Part shown: in pieces, positions 55,271 through 64,000 of the stretch | Position numbering within the stretch: the stretch's first letter is position 1 | Layout of the letters: the number at the start of each line of letters is the position of its first letter | Assembly (NCBI RefSeq): GCF_014841565.1 | Contig: NZ_JACYUD010000001.1 | Coordinates: forward strand, 124,001-188,000 | DNA from: Rhizobium sp. CFBP 8762 | Lineage (GTDB): Bacteria; Pseudomonadota; Alphaproteobacteria; Rhizobiales; Rhizobiaceae | Direction: 5' to 3' | DNA: 64,000 bases | The notes under the pieces: generated by a model | The model's input: only the letters and a program-made list of their open reading frames with translations | Databases searched by the model: none | What the model was told of the DNA's origin: nothing | Program-made: the position numbers and the translations under genes

Positions 55271-56455
55271 TCAGTCAGCAGGGACGACGACATCATCCCC
55301 GTTGACACGCCCGGCGGCAGCAGCTTTCTCGGCCTCAATCTTGCGCCAGCGGCGCACATTGGTGTTGTGCTCGTCCAGCGTTTCCGCAAAAACATGTCCA
55401 CCACTGCCATCGGCAACAAAGTACAGGTCCGGCGTTCGGGACGGGTTGGCCACGGCTTCCAGCGCCGCACGGCCGGGGTTGGCAATCGGCGTCGGCGGCA
55501 GGCCCTTGATGGCGTACGTGTTGTACGGGGTGGGCTTGTCGATGTCCGAACGATAGATCGGACGATCCGATGGTTTGCCGTCACCACCAAAAATACCGTA
55601 GACAATCGTCGGGTCCGATTGCAGGCGCATGCCCTTTTTCAAACGGTTGATGAACACCGACGCAACCAGCGGACGCTCGTCCGCCTTGCCGGTTTCGCGT
55701 TCCACAATCGAGGCAAGCGTAACAAACTCGTCCACCGTATCGATGGGTAAGTCCTTGTCCCTCTTCGCCCAGACCTCGGCCACGATCTCCTTCTGCGCGT
55801 TCTCCATCTGGGACACGAGGTCCGCCCGCTTGTGGCCGCGGGTGAACTTATAAGTATCGGGCCGCAGCGATCCTTCGGCGGGAAGCGTGGTCGGCAGTGC
55901 GCCATCAAGCACGGTGTCTTCCGATAGGCGGCGGAAAATCTGCTTGACGGTCAACCCTTCCGGTAAGGTAATGGAGTATTGGATGGACTTGCCGGAGCGC
56001 AGAAGCTCCATGATGTCATTCATCGACATACCCGCCCTGATGGCGTATTCGCCTGGCTTCAATGTCTCGTTTTCCAGATAGATCTGTGAGACATAGCGGA
56101 AGACCCGGCCATCTGTGACCAGGCCATTCCTCTCAAGGTTGGTGGAGATTTCCGCCAGACCGGCACCGTTTCGCACGATGAAATTGTTGTCGGAGGTCAG
56201 CGGCCCCGGCGCTTCGAACGCGCTCATCGCATAGTAAATCGCGCCCATGGCCGCGATGGCAATCAGCACCACGATGGTCATCAAAAAGTTCAGGAAAATG
56301 ACGATCTGGCTGCGCGCCTTGCGTGAACGCATCGGTGGTTGCGGCAAACGCTCAGGACGCAAGGCATCATTGGCGGATTTGGGAATAATCGGTCCCTTGT
56401 TGCCCGACTCACCTCTGCCAAATGGCGTCTCGTTCTTGTCGTTCGTATCGCTCAC
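55271..56455 (-). CDS. mltG: Endolytic murein transglycosylase MltG
   Basis: This protein of about 394 aa cuts nascent glycan strands at the inner membrane and sets chain length. It has a cytosolic N-terminal Pro/Arg-rich tail, one membrane helix (IVIFLNFLMTIVVLIAIAAMGA, in parts, near residues 55-75), a LysM-like part and the YceG catalytic domain with LASIVERETG (catalytic Glu) and QSDPTIVYG. I chose GTG 56455 (SDTNDKNE) because rhizobial homologues start there; the TTG 56503 frame would add 16 residues. It lies between fabF and yicC. Confidence 0.92.
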   Translation of the reverse strand: MSDTNDKNETPFGRGESGNKGPIIPKSANDALRPERLPQPPMRSRKARSQIVIFLNFLMTIVVLIAIAAMGAIYYAMSAFEAPGPLTSDNNFIVRNGAGLAEISTNLERNGLVTDGRVFRYVSQIYLENETLKPGEYAIRAGMSMNDIMELLRSGKSIQYSITLPEGLTVKQIFRRLSEDTVLDGALPTTLPAEGSLRPDTYKFTRGHKRADLVSQMENAQKEIVAEVWAKRDKDLPIDTVDEFVTLASIVERETGKADERPLVASVFINRLKKGMRLQSDPTIVYGIFGGDGKPSDRPIYRSDIDKPTPYNTYAIKGLPPTPIANPGRAALEAVANPSRTPDLYFVADGSGGHVFAETLDEHNTNVRRWRKIEAEKAAAAGRVNGDDVVVPAD

Positions 56456-56585
56456 GGGCACCCGATCCAATGGTTCATTTTCAAGACTCGCACTGCGACG
56501 CAAACCGGATCACAGAGTATCAAGCCCCGCTTTTAAGGAGCAATGCGGCAAAAAGAGGGGCGGCACACCGGTGCCACGCGCCTCC

Positions 56586-57845
56586 TTACCCCTCGTAACG
56601 TTTCAGGACCAACGATGCGTTCGTTCCGCCGAAACCAAAAGAGTTCGACAGCGCGACATTGACGGTGCGCTGACGCGCGACATGGGGCACCAGATCGATC
56701 GCGGTTTCAACCGATGGCTTGTCCAGATTGAGCGTCGGCGGAACGATATTGTCACGGATCGCCAACGCCGAAAATATTGCCTCAACTGCACCCGCTGCAC
56801 CCAGCAGATGACCGATAGCGGATTTGGTCGAAGACATGGAGATCTTTGATGCGCTATCGCCCACAAGGCGCTCTACCGCGCCAAGCTCAATCGTATCGGC
56901 CATGGTCGAGGTGCCATGCGCGTTGATATAGTCTATATCGGCAGGCTGCAGCCCGGCCCGCTTCAAAGCCATGGCCATGCACCGATAGGCACCATCGCCG
57001 TCTTCGGAGGGTGCGGTGATGTGATACGCATCGCCCGACAAACCGTAGCCGACCACCTCGGCATAAATCTTGGCCCCGCGGGCCAGTGCATGGTCAAGCG
57101 CTTCCAGCACGACGATGCCGGCACCCTCACCCATGACGAAACCATCGCGGTCTTCGTCATACGGGCGCGAAGCGCGCTGCGGCTCGTCGTTGCGCGTGGA
57201 CAAAGCTTTGCAGGCCGCAAAACCGGCCAGCGCGATGCGGCAAATGGGGGATTCGGCCCCGCCCGCAACCATCACATCGGCATCCCCCAACGCAATCAAT
57301 CGGCTCGCGTCGCCAATGGCATGCGCGCCTGTCGAGCAGGCCGTTACCACCGAGTGATTGGGTCCGCGCAGCTTGTGGCGAATTGACACCTGACCGGAGA
57401 CCAGATTGATCAGCCGTCCGGGAATGAAGAATGGAGATACGCGGCGCGGGCCCTTGTCGCGCAGCGTATAGCCACCCTCGACAATGCCTTCCAGACCACC
57501 GATTCCCGAACCAATCATCACACCCGTGGCGATCTGGTCCTCATCGGTTTCCGGCTTCCAGCCAGCATCGGCCAGCGCCATGTCGGCAGCGGCCATTCCG
57601 TAAATGATAAAGGGATCTACCTTGCGCTGCTCTTTCGGCTCCATCCAGTCGTCGGCATTGAAGCTACCGTCGGAACCGTCGCCAAAAGGAATGCGGCAGG
57701 CGATTTGCGCGGAAAGGTCGTCAACCTCAAATTCAGTGACTTTACGCGCAGCATTCTGTCCGGCCAGCAGGCGAGACCATGTAACTTCAGTTCCGCACCC
57801 AAGCGGCGATACCATGCCGGTACCTGTGATAACGACACGTCTCAT
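56586..57845 (-). CDS. fabF: Beta-ketoacyl-ACP synthase II
   Basis: This 419-aa condensing enzyme elongates acyl-ACP with malonyl-ACP. The Cys-His-His triad is visible: Cys170 (VVTACSTGAHAIG), His in INAHGTST near residue 307 and His in SAIGHLLGAAG near residue 344. AGGA lies 9 nt before ATG 57845. It is separated from acpP by 131 bp that hold a very stable hairpin, so its level may differ from acpP. Confidence 0.97.
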   Translation of the reverse strand: MRRVVITGTGMVSPLGCGTEVTWSRLLAGQNAARKVTEFEVDDLSAQIACRIPFGDGSDGSFNADDWMEPKEQRKVDPFIIYGMAAADMALADAGWKPETDEDQIATGVMIGSGIGGLEGIVEGGYTLRDKGPRRVSPFFIPGRLINLVSGQVSIRHKLRGPNHSVVTACSTGAHAIGDASRLIALGDADVMVAGGAESPICRIALAGFAACKALSTRNDEPQRASRPYDEDRDGFVMGEGAGIVVLEALDHALARGAKIYAEVVGYGLSGDAYHITAPSEDGDGAYRCMAMALKRAGLQPADIDYINAHGTSTMADTIELGAVERLVGDSASKISMSSTKSAIGHLLGAAGAVEAIFSALAIRDNIVPPTLNLDKPSVETAIDLVPHVARQRTVNVALSNSFGFGGTNASLVLKRYEG

Positions 57846-57928
57846 CGTCCGTAGTCCTACCCTGCCTGTTTGTCTTTCTCTTCAACCAAGGTGGCTGTGC
57901 CACCGCCCCAAGAGAGGGCGAGGCTGAA

Positions 57929-57948
57929 CGGGCCGCTTTCGCGGCCCG
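57929..57948 (-). terminator. GNRA-capped hairpin between acpP and fabF
   Basis: On the minus strand CGGGCCGC-GAAA-GCGGCCCG forms an 8-bp GC stem with a GAAA tetraloop. Only TT follows rather than a U tract. It lies about 28 bp after the acpP stop codon. It is likely a partial terminator or a 3'-end stabiliser that keeps acpP mRNA in excess. Confidence 0.5.
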
Positions 57949-57976
57949 CCTGCGGCCTTAGGCCGAATATCGAGGA

Positions 57977-58213
57977 TCAGGCCTGTGCCTTCTCGATGAA
58001 CTTGACAGCGTCGCCGACCGTCAGGATCGAGTCAGCTGCATCATCGGGAATTTCAACGCCGAATTCTTCTTCGAAAGCCATAACCAGTTCGACCGTGTCG
58101 AGCGAGTCCGCGCCAAGATCATCGATGAAGCTTGCGCCATCGGTGACTTTGTCGGCCTCGACGCCAAGGTGATCAATAACAATTTTCTTTACGCGTTCTG
58201 CGATATCGCTCAT
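57977..58213 (-). CDS. acpP: Acyl carrier protein
   Basis: This 78-aa acidic four-helix protein carries acyl chains on a 4'-phosphopantetheine attached at Ser37 ([18 protein letters not shown] region). Start: GAGG lies 8 nt before ATG 58213, giving [10 protein letters not shown] as in rhizobial AcpP. The longer frame to 58264 is not used. It lies in the order fabD-fabG-acpP-fabF. Confidence 0.98.
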   Translation of the reverse strand: MSDIAERVKKIVIDHLGVEADKVTDGASFIDDLGADSLDTVELVMAFEEEFGVEIPDDAADSILTVGDAVKFIEKAQA

Positions 58214-58489
58214 GTCGGATTCCTCGACCTTCTGTTTATCGACGATGCCTTTGGGCACCGGCACAACTCAATCAACGCCCTTGGCCCCAACCGGGTCCAT
58301 CAGGCAATTCCTTCAACCGGAGATGCGGTAAAAGGCCACTGTCATAAATGGCGCAGCACATTTGCATTTTCCAGCCGACTGCGCACAGTCACGGCCCGAT
58401 TAACACGGTTTGTGCTTGCCGCAAAGTCTGAAAATGGACCACCTGCCGCCGGTCAACATGCTATTTCTAGCGGAAGGCCGCCTGAAATA
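58214..58489 (-). promoter_or_regulatory. Intergenic region fabG-acpP with the likely acpP promoter
   Basis: This 276-bp non-coding stretch precedes acpP. It contains an AT-richer block (58330-58400 on the plus strand) where an independent acpP promoter is expected. I see no clear operator or small ORF in it. Confidence 0.35.
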
Positions 58490-59227
58490 TCAAATCATTG
58501 CCATACCACCGTTCACATGCAGGGTCTGGCCCGTCACGTAACCGGCTTCGTTGGAGGCAAGATAAGCCACTGCGGACGCGATTTCCGTGCCCGAACCCAT
58601 CCGCTTCATCGGGATCGCACCCATAATAGCGTCTTTCTGTTTCTCATTCAGCTTACCCGTCATGGCCGACTCGATAAAGCCGGGGGCAACGCAGTTGACG
58701 GTCACGTTCCGGGTCGCAATTTCCTGCGCCAGCGATTTGGAAAAGCCGATCATGCCCGCCTTGGCAGCACAGTAGTTGGCTTGTCCGGGATTGCCGGTGA
58801 CGCCGACAATCGATGTGATGTTGATAATGCGGCCATGGCGACGGCGCATCATCGGATGGGTCAACTCCCGCGTCAGACGGAACACCGAGGTCAGGTTGAC
58901 CTCCAGAACCGCATCCCAGTCCTCGTCGCTCATGCGCACAAACAGACCATCGCGGGTGATGCCCGCATTGTTCACGAGGATATCAACGCCGCCGAGGTCT
59001 TTTTCGGCCTTCTCGCCAAGCGCCTTCACCTCGGCACGATCCGACAGATTGGCCGGAAAGACATGAACCCGCTCGCCCAAAATATTGGCGAGTTCTTCCA
59101 GCTTTTCCACGCGGGTACCGTGTAGGCCGACGGTCGCACCCTGCGCGTGGAGGATGCGGGCAATCTCTTCGCCGATACCACCGGACGCACCAGTCACCAG
59201 AGCCTTGCGGCCGGTAAGATCAAACAT
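58490..59227 (-). CDS. fabG: 3-oxoacyl-ACP reductase
   Basis: This 245-aa NADPH-dependent SDR reduces beta-ketoacyl-ACP. It has TGASGGIGEEIARIL (cofactor), NNAGITRDGLF, the catalytic Ser in INITSIVGVTG and the Tyr-Lys pair in NYCAAKAGMIG. The C-terminus is LHVNGGMAMI, typical of FabG. AAGGA lies 8 nt before the ATG. It starts 23 bp after fabD. Confidence 0.97.
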   Translation of the reverse strand: MFDLTGRKALVTGASGGIGEEIARILHAQGATVGLHGTRVEKLEELANILGERVHVFPANLSDRAEVKALGEKAEKDLGGVDILVNNAGITRDGLFVRMSDEDWDAVLEVNLTSVFRLTRELTHPMMRRRHGRIINITSIVGVTGNPGQANYCAAKAGMIGFSKSLAQEIATRNVTVNCVAPGFIESAMTGKLNEKQKDAIMGAIPMKRMGSGTEIASAVAYLASNEAGYVTGQTLHVNGGMAMI

Positions 59228-59250
59228 GATTCTGTTCCTTCATAAACAAC

Positions 59251-60195
59251 TTAGGCCAACAGGGTCGCCAGAGCGCTCTCAATGTCGGCAGGTGTGTTGA
59301 TCGTAACGCCGGAAACCGACTTGTCGATGCGGCGCGCCAGTCCGGTCAGCACTTTGCCAGCGCCAATCTCATAAAGCGTGGTGACGTCATTGGCCACAAA
59401 CCACTCAATGGTTTCACGCCAGCGAACCTGACCGGTCACCTGCTCTACCAGCAAATCGGCAATCTCGCCTGCATCTATTACGGCTGCTGCGCGCACATTG
59501 GCAATCAACGGCACAACCGGATTGTGCTTTGTAACACCGGCAAGGGCGTCGCGCATGGCGTCAGCCGCAGGCGCCATCAGGCTGGAATGGAAGGGTGCCG
59601 AGACGGGCAGCAGAAGCGCGCGCTTTGCGCCCTTTTCACTCGCCAGTGCTGCGGCCTTTTCAACAGCGTCTTTTTCGCCGGAAACTACAATCTGGCCGCC
59701 GCCATTGTCATTGGCGATCTGGCAACTGCCAAGCGACGCCGCATCCGCACAGATCTGAACCACATCCCCGTGTTCCAGACCGATAATGGCCGCCATCGCG
59801 CCCTTGCCAACCGGCACTGCCGCTTGCATCGCATTGCCGCGAATGCGCAACAGCCGCGCCGTATCGGCCAGCGAAAATGTTCCGGCAGCGCAGAGGGCGG
59901 AATACTCACCCAGGGAATGACCGGCGACGAACGCGACATGATCTGCCAGACGCAGGCCCCGCGCCTCCATCACGCGGATGGCGGCGATGGAAACGGCCAT
60001 CAGTGCAGGCTGTGCATTGGCCGTCAATGTCAGCGTTTCCTCGGGACCGTCCCAGATGGTGGCCGAGAGCTTTTCGCCAAGTGCGTCGTCCACCTCGGCA
60101 AAAACCTGTGCGGCTTGCGGAAAGGCATCCGCCAGATCCTTGCCCATACCAACCGACTGGCTACCTTGCCCCGGAAATGTAAATGCAACCCGCAT
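59251..60195 (-). CDS. fabD: Malonyl-CoA:ACP transacylase
   Basis: This 314-aa enzyme loads malonate onto ACP. It has the start FTFPGQGSQSVGMGKDL, the nucleophile Ser94 in GHSLGEYSALC and the catalytic His in LPVSAPFHSSLM. The frame continues 11 codons upstream, but the length and GGGAAA before ATG 60195 favour this start. It is the first gene of the fab cluster, divergent from an aldo/keto reductase gene. Confidence 0.97.
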   Translation of the reverse strand: MRVAFTFPGQGSQSVGMGKDLADAFPQAAQVFAEVDDALGEKLSATIWDGPEETLTLTANAQPALMAVSIAAIRVMEARGLRLADHVAFVAGHSLGEYSALCAAGTFSLADTARLLRIRGNAMQAAVPVGKGAMAAIIGLEHGDVVQICADAASLGSCQIANDNGGGQIVVSGEKDAVEKAAALASEKGAKRALLLPVSAPFHSSLMAPAADAMRDALAGVTKHNPVVPLIANVRAAAVIDAGEIADLLVEQVTGQVRWRETIEWFVANDVTTLYEIGAGKVLTGLARRIDKSVSGVTINTPADIESALATLLA

Positions 60196-60290
60196 GGGCT
60201 TTCCCTTCGTCAAAATTTTCCTTTCCATTCACATTCTTTGCTGCCAAGTCAAGCTTGGAGACCTCCATTCAAAAAAGGCCGACAGGATCG

Positions 60291-61334
60291 ATGCGCTTTC
60301 ATACCCTTGGAAAAACCGATATTTCCGTTTCAGAAATTTGCCTGGGCACCATGACCTGGGGCACGCAGAACAGCGAAGCCGAGGCCCACGGCCAGATCGA
60401 TTTTGCGCTGGAGCGTGGTGTCAACTTCATCGACACGGCAGAGCTCTACCCCACCACCCCCGCCTCTGCTGAAACCTATGGTTTGACCGAAGACTATATC
60501 GGTTCGTGGATCGCCGCCTCCGGCAAACGCGACAAGATCGTTCTTGCCAGCAAGGTGGCGGGACCGGGGCGCGATTACATTCGCAATGGTTCACCAATGT
60601 CCGCTGCTACGATCGCGCAGGCCTTGAATGACAGTCTCACACGGTTGAAAACCGATTATCTCGATCTCTATCAGCTCCATTGGCCCAATCGTGGCCACTA
60701 CCATTTCCGCAGGTCCTGGACCTACGATCCCTCGCAACAGGACACGGCTGCCATTCACGACGATCTGCTGGAATCCTTGCACGCCCTCGATGTGGCTCAA
60801 AAAGCGGGCAAGATCCGCGCCATCGGCGTTTCCAACGAAACGGCATGGGGCACAATGCAACTGCTGACGCTGGCGGAAAAACACGGCCTGCCGCGCGTTG
60901 CCTCCATACAGAATGAGTATAACCTGCTCTACCGCACCCATGATCTCGATCTGGCCGATGTATCGCACCATGAGCGCGTCGGCCTGCTGGCCTATTCGCC
61001 GCTGGCGGCCGGACTGCTCACCGGCAAATATCTTGGCGGTCAAATTCCTGCGGGCTCGCGCCTGTCCATCAACACCGATCTCGGTGGTCGTTTCAGCCCC
61101 TATCAGGAACCGGCCGTGCAGGCCTACAGTAACGTTGCCCAAAAACATGGCCTCGATTTCAGCCAGATGGCGCTCGCCTTCTGCCTGACCCGGCCCTTCA
61201 TGACATCGGTCATCATCGGCGCAACAACGCTCGCCCAGTTGGAGAGCGATATCGGCGCTGCCGACCTTACACTGTCTGCGGAGGTTCTTGCGGATATTGC
61301 CGGGGTTTTCCGCCAATATCCCGCGCCGATCTGA
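60291..61334 (+). CDS. Aldo/keto reductase (Tas-like)
   Basis: This 347-aa NADPH-dependent reductase has a TIM barrel. It starts [24 protein letters not shown]. The catalytic Asp and Tyr lie in [12 protein letters not shown], Lys in VLASKVAG and His in LYQLHWPNR. The cofactor end is [16 protein letters not shown]. It resembles E. coli Tas and rhizobial 'potassium channel beta-like' reductases; the natural substrate is unknown. An in-frame extension upstream overlaps the divergent fabD start and is rejected; AGGA lies before ATG 60291. Confidence 0.92.
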   Translation: MRFHTLGKTDISVSEICLGTMTWGTQNSEAEAHGQIDFALERGVNFIDTAELYPTTPASAETYGLTEDYIGSWIAASGKRDKIVLASKVAGPGRDYIRNGSPMSAATIAQALNDSLTRLKTDYLDLYQLHWPNRGHYHFRRSWTYDPSQQDTAAIHDDLLESLHALDVAQKAGKIRAIGVSNETAWGTMQLLTLAEKHGLPRVASIQNEYNLLYRTHDLDLADVSHHERVGLLAYSPLAAGLLTGKYLGGQIPAGSRLSINTDLGGRFSPYQEPAVQAYSNVAQKHGLDFSQMALAFCLTRPFMTSVIIGATTLAQLESDIGAADLTLSAEVLADIAGVFRQYPAPI

Positions 61335-61343
61335 TCGCAGGGG

Positions 61344-61371
61344 TTGTTTTACGCGCGAAAATGCGTATAAG
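61344..61371 (+). promoter_or_regulatory. Probable sigma-70 promoter of the rpsF operon
   Basis: TTGTTT (61344-61349) and TATAAG (61366-61371) are separated by 16 bp. They lie about 225 bp upstream of the rpsF start, implying a long leader RNA. It fits the alphaproteobacterial RpoD consensus reasonably well. Confidence 0.5.
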
Positions 61372-61377
61372 CGCCCT

Positions 61378-61596
61378 GTTCGCAACACCTGGGTCTTAGG
61401 CTGGTGGCTGAACGGAGGGCCGGTTATCCGACAGGATGCCGTTAGGAACAACAGGGTTCCAGCCTCCCGTGTCTCCGCTCTCGACCGTCACGAAACAACG
61501 CTTTTCTTGCATGTGGCTATACGCCATCAGGAACAGTCGTTGAGGCTTAGCGCCGGGGTCCAGGTTTCGCATAAACGCAAGAAAGGCAAAGCCACC
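61378..61596 (+). promoter_or_regulatory. Structured 5' leader of rpsF (candidate S6:S18 autoregulatory RNA)
   Basis: An outer stem GGCTGG / CCAGCC (61399-61404 and 61459-61464) encloses AACGG / CCGTT (61411-61415 and 61439-61443). The apical part holds CCGG, CCG and AGG segments. Leaders bound by the S6:S18 complex are known upstream of rpsF in diverse bacteria. The assignment here is by position and foldability only; I did not verify the conserved bulge. A second pairing, CAACG / CGTTG (61506-61510 and 61540-61544), lies nearer the gene. Confidence 0.45.
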
Positions 61597-62058
61597 ATGG
61601 CTCTTTATGAACATGTATTCCTTGCCCGGCAGGACGTGTCCGCTCAGCAGGTAGAAGCGCTTGTAGAACACTACAAGGGCGTTCTCGAAGCAAACGGCGG
61701 CAGCGTCGGGCGCGTGGAAAGCTGGGGCCTCAAGTCCCTGACGTACCGCATCAACAAGAACCGCAAGGCTCACTACACACTGATGGACATCAACGCACCG
61801 GCAGCAGCCGTGCACGAGATGGAACGCCAGATGCGCATCAACGAAGACGTTCTGCGCTACATGACGATTGCCGTTGAAGAGCATGAAGACGGCCCGTCCG
61901 CCATGATGCAGAAGCGCGACCGTGACGACCGCCCCCGTGGTGGTGATCGTGGTGACCGTGGCGATCGTGGCCCACGCGAAGGTGGCTTCCGTGATGATCG
62001 CGGCCCACGTGGTGACCGTGAAGACCGTCCGCGCCGTCCGCGCGAAGATCGGGTATAA
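61597..62058 (+). CDS. rpsF: 30S ribosomal protein S6
   Basis: The S6 core (about residues 1-105) opens [20 protein letters not shown] and includes [22 protein letters not shown]. It is followed by a low-complexity tail of about 45 residues made of Arg, Asp and Gly repeats ([16 protein letters not shown]), longer than in E. coli. Total 153 aa. ATG 61597 has AGG upstream. S6 pairs with S18 on the 30S platform, and rpsR follows 12 bp later. Confidence 0.97.
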   Translation: MALYEHVFLARQDVSAQQVEALVEHYKGVLEANGGSVGRVESWGLKSLTYRINKNRKAHYTLMDINAPAAAVHEMERQMRINEDVLRYMTIAVEEHEDGPSAMMQKRDRDDRPRGGDRGDRGDRGPREGGFRDDRGPRGDREDRPRRPREDRV

Positions 62059-62070
62059 GGAGACAAACCC

Positions 62071-62319
62071 ATGGCTGATATTTCATCCGCTCCCGCACGC
62101 CGCCCGTTCCACCGTCGTCGCAAGACCTGCCCTTTCTCGGGCGCGAATGCACCCCGGATCGACTACAAGGACATCCGTCTTCTGCAGCGCTACATTTCCG
62201 AGCGCGGCAAAATTGTACCGTCCCGCATCACGGCTGTTAGCCAGAAGAAGCAGCGCGAACTTGCCAAGGCAATCAAGCGCGCCCGCTTCCTCGGCCTGCT
62301 GCCTTACGTTATGTCGTAA
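62071..62319 (+). CDS. rpsR: 30S ribosomal protein S18
   Basis: This 82-aa basic protein has the S18 blocks [37 protein letters not shown] and [14 protein letters not shown]. It has a single cysteine rather than a zinc set. AAGGAG lies before the ATG. The gene is followed by a strong hairpin terminator, so rpsF-rpsR form the main transcript, with read-through to the DUF2232 gene and rplI possible. Confidence 0.97.
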   Translation: MADISSAPARRPFHRRRKTCPFSGANAPRIDYKDIRLLQRYISERGKIVPSRITAVSQKKQRELAKAIKRARFLGLLPYVMS

Positions 62320-62336
62320 TCGACATCTGTGATTGC

Positions 62337-62369
62337 GACCGAGGCGATAGCCGCCTCGGTCATCCCTTT
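62337..62369 (+). terminator. Rho-independent terminator after rpsR
   Basis: GACCGAGGCG (62337-62346) pairs with CGCCTCGGTC (62352-62361) in a perfect 10-bp stem with loop ATAGC. ATCCCTTTT follows. Confidence 0.8.
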
Positions 62370-62534
62370 TGCGATGGGCGCAAATCGGAACCGGAGTTGA
62401 CACTCCAAATCCCATGTTGAGGCTTTCAGCATCGGCACGAAAATCGAAAATTGATTTTCAATAAGTCGGATGTTGTCAGAAAAAAGCTGAAGTTTGCTTC
62501 AGTACCTCTAACTGCTTGAAGCAGGACAGCGACT

Positions 62535-63497
62535 TTGAAACGCATGAACCAGACATCGCTGACAACCGGCCTGCTTGCGGGCGTAACGGCTGCACTCCTG
62601 TCGATGGGTGCCAGCGGACAGTCTCTCCTTGCCATTCTGCTCTATGCTGCATCCGCCCTTCCCGTTCTGATCGCCGGGCTGGGCTGGGGAATTGGCGCTA
62701 CTGTCACGGCCATTATCACGGCGGGCGTTACGGCCAGCGTGCTGGTATCTCCAACCTTCGCGCTGATGATCATCATCATCACGCTGGCTCCGGCTGGCTG
62801 GCTCAGCCATCTCGCCAACCTCGGCCGTCCGGCCAATGAAATTGGCGGCCCGGAAAACGCAACGGCCTGGTATCCCCTGTCCGACATCATGACGAACCTC
62901 GCAACACTCGTGACGATGGGCATGATTGTTGTGGGCTTGCTGGTTGGCTACAACGCACATCTGTCGAATCAGGTTATCGACACGGTCATGGAAGCGCTGA
63001 AATCTCAGGACCCGCGCTACAATCCGGACCCTGCCGTTCTCGACAAGATGAAGTCCATTTTCACGCTGGCCTTGCCTTTGGTGCAGGGCGCGTTGTGGGT
63101 GTTTCTTCTGTTTGCGGCCTATTATTTGGCATCGCGGATCGTCCAGGCGTCCGGCAAAGCCATGCGTCCGCGCGACGATATTCCGGCTGTGCTGCGCATG
63201 AACCGCAACAGCATTTTTGTGTTCGGGGCGGGTCTGGTTGCAATGTTTACGGGCGGCACGCCTGCCATTATTGGCGCGCTGGTGTGCGGCACGTTCGGTG
63301 CAGGTTTTCTGCTGTCGGGCTTTGCGGCGCTGCACTTCCGCTTGCGGGGCAAGATCTGGCGTATTCCGGTCCTGTGGCTCTGCTACATGTTTGTGGCGCT
63401 GTTTACCGTGCCACTGTTTTTCTTCCTGATTGCCGGCCTGATCGATACACGGCGCACCATCGCCGTGACCCAGACAGGCAAACCACCCAAACCCTGA
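62535..63497 (+). CDS. DUF2232 family membrane protein
   Basis: This 320-aa protein has about eight hydrophobic helices spread over its length (for example [18 protein letters not shown] near residue 30). One polar loop ([22 protein letters not shown]) lies near residue 145. DUF2232 proteins of this type sit between rpsR and rplI in rhizobia and resemble YybS; function is unknown. The frame starts at TTG 62535, with AGGA 9 nt upstream; ATG 62544 is the alternative but lacks a ribosome site. Confidence 0.88.
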   Translation: MKRMNQTSLTTGLLAGVTAALLSMGASGQSLLAILLYAASALPVLIAGLGWGIGATVTAIITAGVTASVLVSPTFALMIIIITLAPAGWLSHLANLGRPANEIGGPENATAWYPLSDIMTNLATLVTMGMIVVGLLVGYNAHLSNQVIDTVMEALKSQDPRYNPDPAVLDKMKSIFTLALPLVQGALWVFLLFAAYYLASRIVQASGKAMRPRDDIPAVLRMNRNSIFVFGAGLVAMFTGGTPAIIGALVCGTFGAGFLLSGFAALHFRLRGKIWRIPVLWLCYMFVALFTVPLFFFLIAGLIDTRRTIAVTQTGKPPKP

Positions 63498-63529
63498 TCA
63501 TTCATCTTCTATCAAAAGGACTGATACCA

Positions 63530-64000
63530 TGGACGTTATTCTTCTTGAACGCATCGCCAAGCTTGGCCAGATGGGCGAAACCGTCAAGGTTCGCGATGGC
63601 TTTGCCCGCAACTACCTGCTGCCACTCGGCAAGGCACTGCGCGCCAACGCTGCCAACAAGTCGCGCTTCGAATCCGAGCGTGCAACGCTTGAAGCCCGCA
63701 ACCTTGAGCGCAAGTCCGAAGCACAGACAGTTGCCGACACGCTGAACGACAAGTCGTTCGTTGTCGTGCGTTCGGCTGGCGAAACCGGCCAGCTCTACGG
63801 TTCGGTTGCAGCACGCGATATCGCGGAAGTGCTGGCTGCTGAAGGCTACAACGTTGGCCGCAACCAGATCGACCTCAACAACCCGATCAAGACGATCGGT
63901 CTGCACAAGGTTGTGATTCACCTGCATGCTGAAGTCGAAATCAGCATCACGTTGAACGTTGCCCGTTCGGCTGAAGAAGCTGAGCGTCAGACAAAGGGCG
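63530..64000 (+). CDS. rplI: 50S ribosomal protein L9, 3' end beyond the window
   Basis: The first 157 codons of L9 are visible. The conserved N-terminal RNA-binding domain is [19 protein letters not shown]...[15 protein letters not shown], then the connecting helix and the C-terminal domain ([16 protein letters not shown]). AAGG lies upstream of ATG 63530. Alphaproteobacterial L9 has a C-terminal extension, which accounts for the frame still being open at the window edge. It lies 32 bp after the DUF2232 gene. Confidence 0.97.

Noticed and set aside
61916-62040. Short tandem units in the rpsF tail considered as a CRISPR or minisatellite
   Set aside because: The units are 6-15 bp, lie in frame inside rpsF and encode Arg/Asp/Gly repeats; there are no spacers.
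1-64000. Search for tRNA genes, phage genes, transposases, toxin-antitoxin pairs and defence islands
   Set aside because: All gaps over about 70 bp were read; none holds a cloverleaf-like pattern or a known mobile or defence gene, and the gene content is core metabolism and envelope functions.

Overview
The window is a chromosomal core segment of an alphaproteobacterium of the order Hyphomicrobiales (Rhizobiales), probably close to the Rhizobiaceae/Brucellaceae. This is inferred from gene content and order: LdtR with a Tat-exported L,D-transpeptidase, an Omp25-type porin, an aspartate-type HemB, HdaA beside polyphosphate genes, the blocks lptF-lptG-lptD-surA-pdxA-rsmA and fabD-fabG-acpP-fabF-mltG-yicC-gmk, and rpsF-rpsR-DUF2232-rplI. 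The DNA is GC-rich and densely coding. I see no rRNA, tRNA, CRISPR array, transposase, prophage or known defence system.

Layout. 1-2.4 kb: peptidoglycan L,D-transpeptidase (cut by the left edge), its regulator LdtR and a small membrane protein. 2.4-8.7 kb: a palindromic repeat, hemB, an RDD protein, the N-degron transferase bpt, parC and a secreted protein of unknown function. 8.8-16.5 kb: aspS, a Tat-exported multicopper oxidase, rnd-msrC, a secreted phytase-like esterase behind a candidate Pho box, and a zinc alcohol dehydrogenase. 16.5-22.7 kb (minus strand): two small unknown genes, ppx, ppk, hdaA and a PerM/AI-2E-type membrane protein, with a well-formed Pho box between hdaA and ppk. 23-31.4 kb: purM-purN, an omptin-type outer-membrane protease, a Nudix hydrolase overlapping a molybdopterin oxidoreductase, rlmJ, a second copy of the palindromic repeat, a secreted protein, an RNase T2 lipoprotein, a glutathione S-transferase and a second repeat type. 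31.4-41.8 kb: omp25-like porin, then SDR/pteridine reductase-like - uvrC - pgsA - moaD - moaE, a DUF1232 protein, ubiB, ndk, dinB-like and an ABC-F ATPase. 41.8-46 kb: an orphan ORF, a polysaccharide deacetylase, a DUF4174 protein, holC and pepA. 46-53.7 kb: LPS export and outer-membrane assembly (lptF, lptG, lptD, surA-like), pdxA and rsmA. 53.7-60.2 kb (minus strand): gmk, yicC, mltG, fabF, acpP, fabG, fabD. 60.3-64 kb: aldo/keto reductase, then rpsF, rpsR, a DUF2232 membrane protein and rplI (cut by the right edge).

Themes. Several loci serve the envelope: peptidoglycan cross-linking and termination (LdtP, MltG), LPS transport (LptF/G/D), outer-membrane proteins (Omp25-like, omptin, SurA-like) and phospholipid and fatty acid synthesis (pgsA, fab genes). 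A second theme is phosphate: candidate PhoB sites precede both ppk and the phytase-like esterase, which suggests co-regulation during phosphate starvation. MoaD/MoaE supply molybdopterin for enzymes such as the one at 26-28 kb.

No clearly undescribed multigene system is visible. The items most worth following up are the two Pho-box promoters, the two-hairpin dispersed repeat, the omptin, the structured rpsF leader, an operator-like inverted repeat at the alcohol dehydrogenase promoter, and a few orphan genes. All calls come from reading the sequence; no database search was possible.
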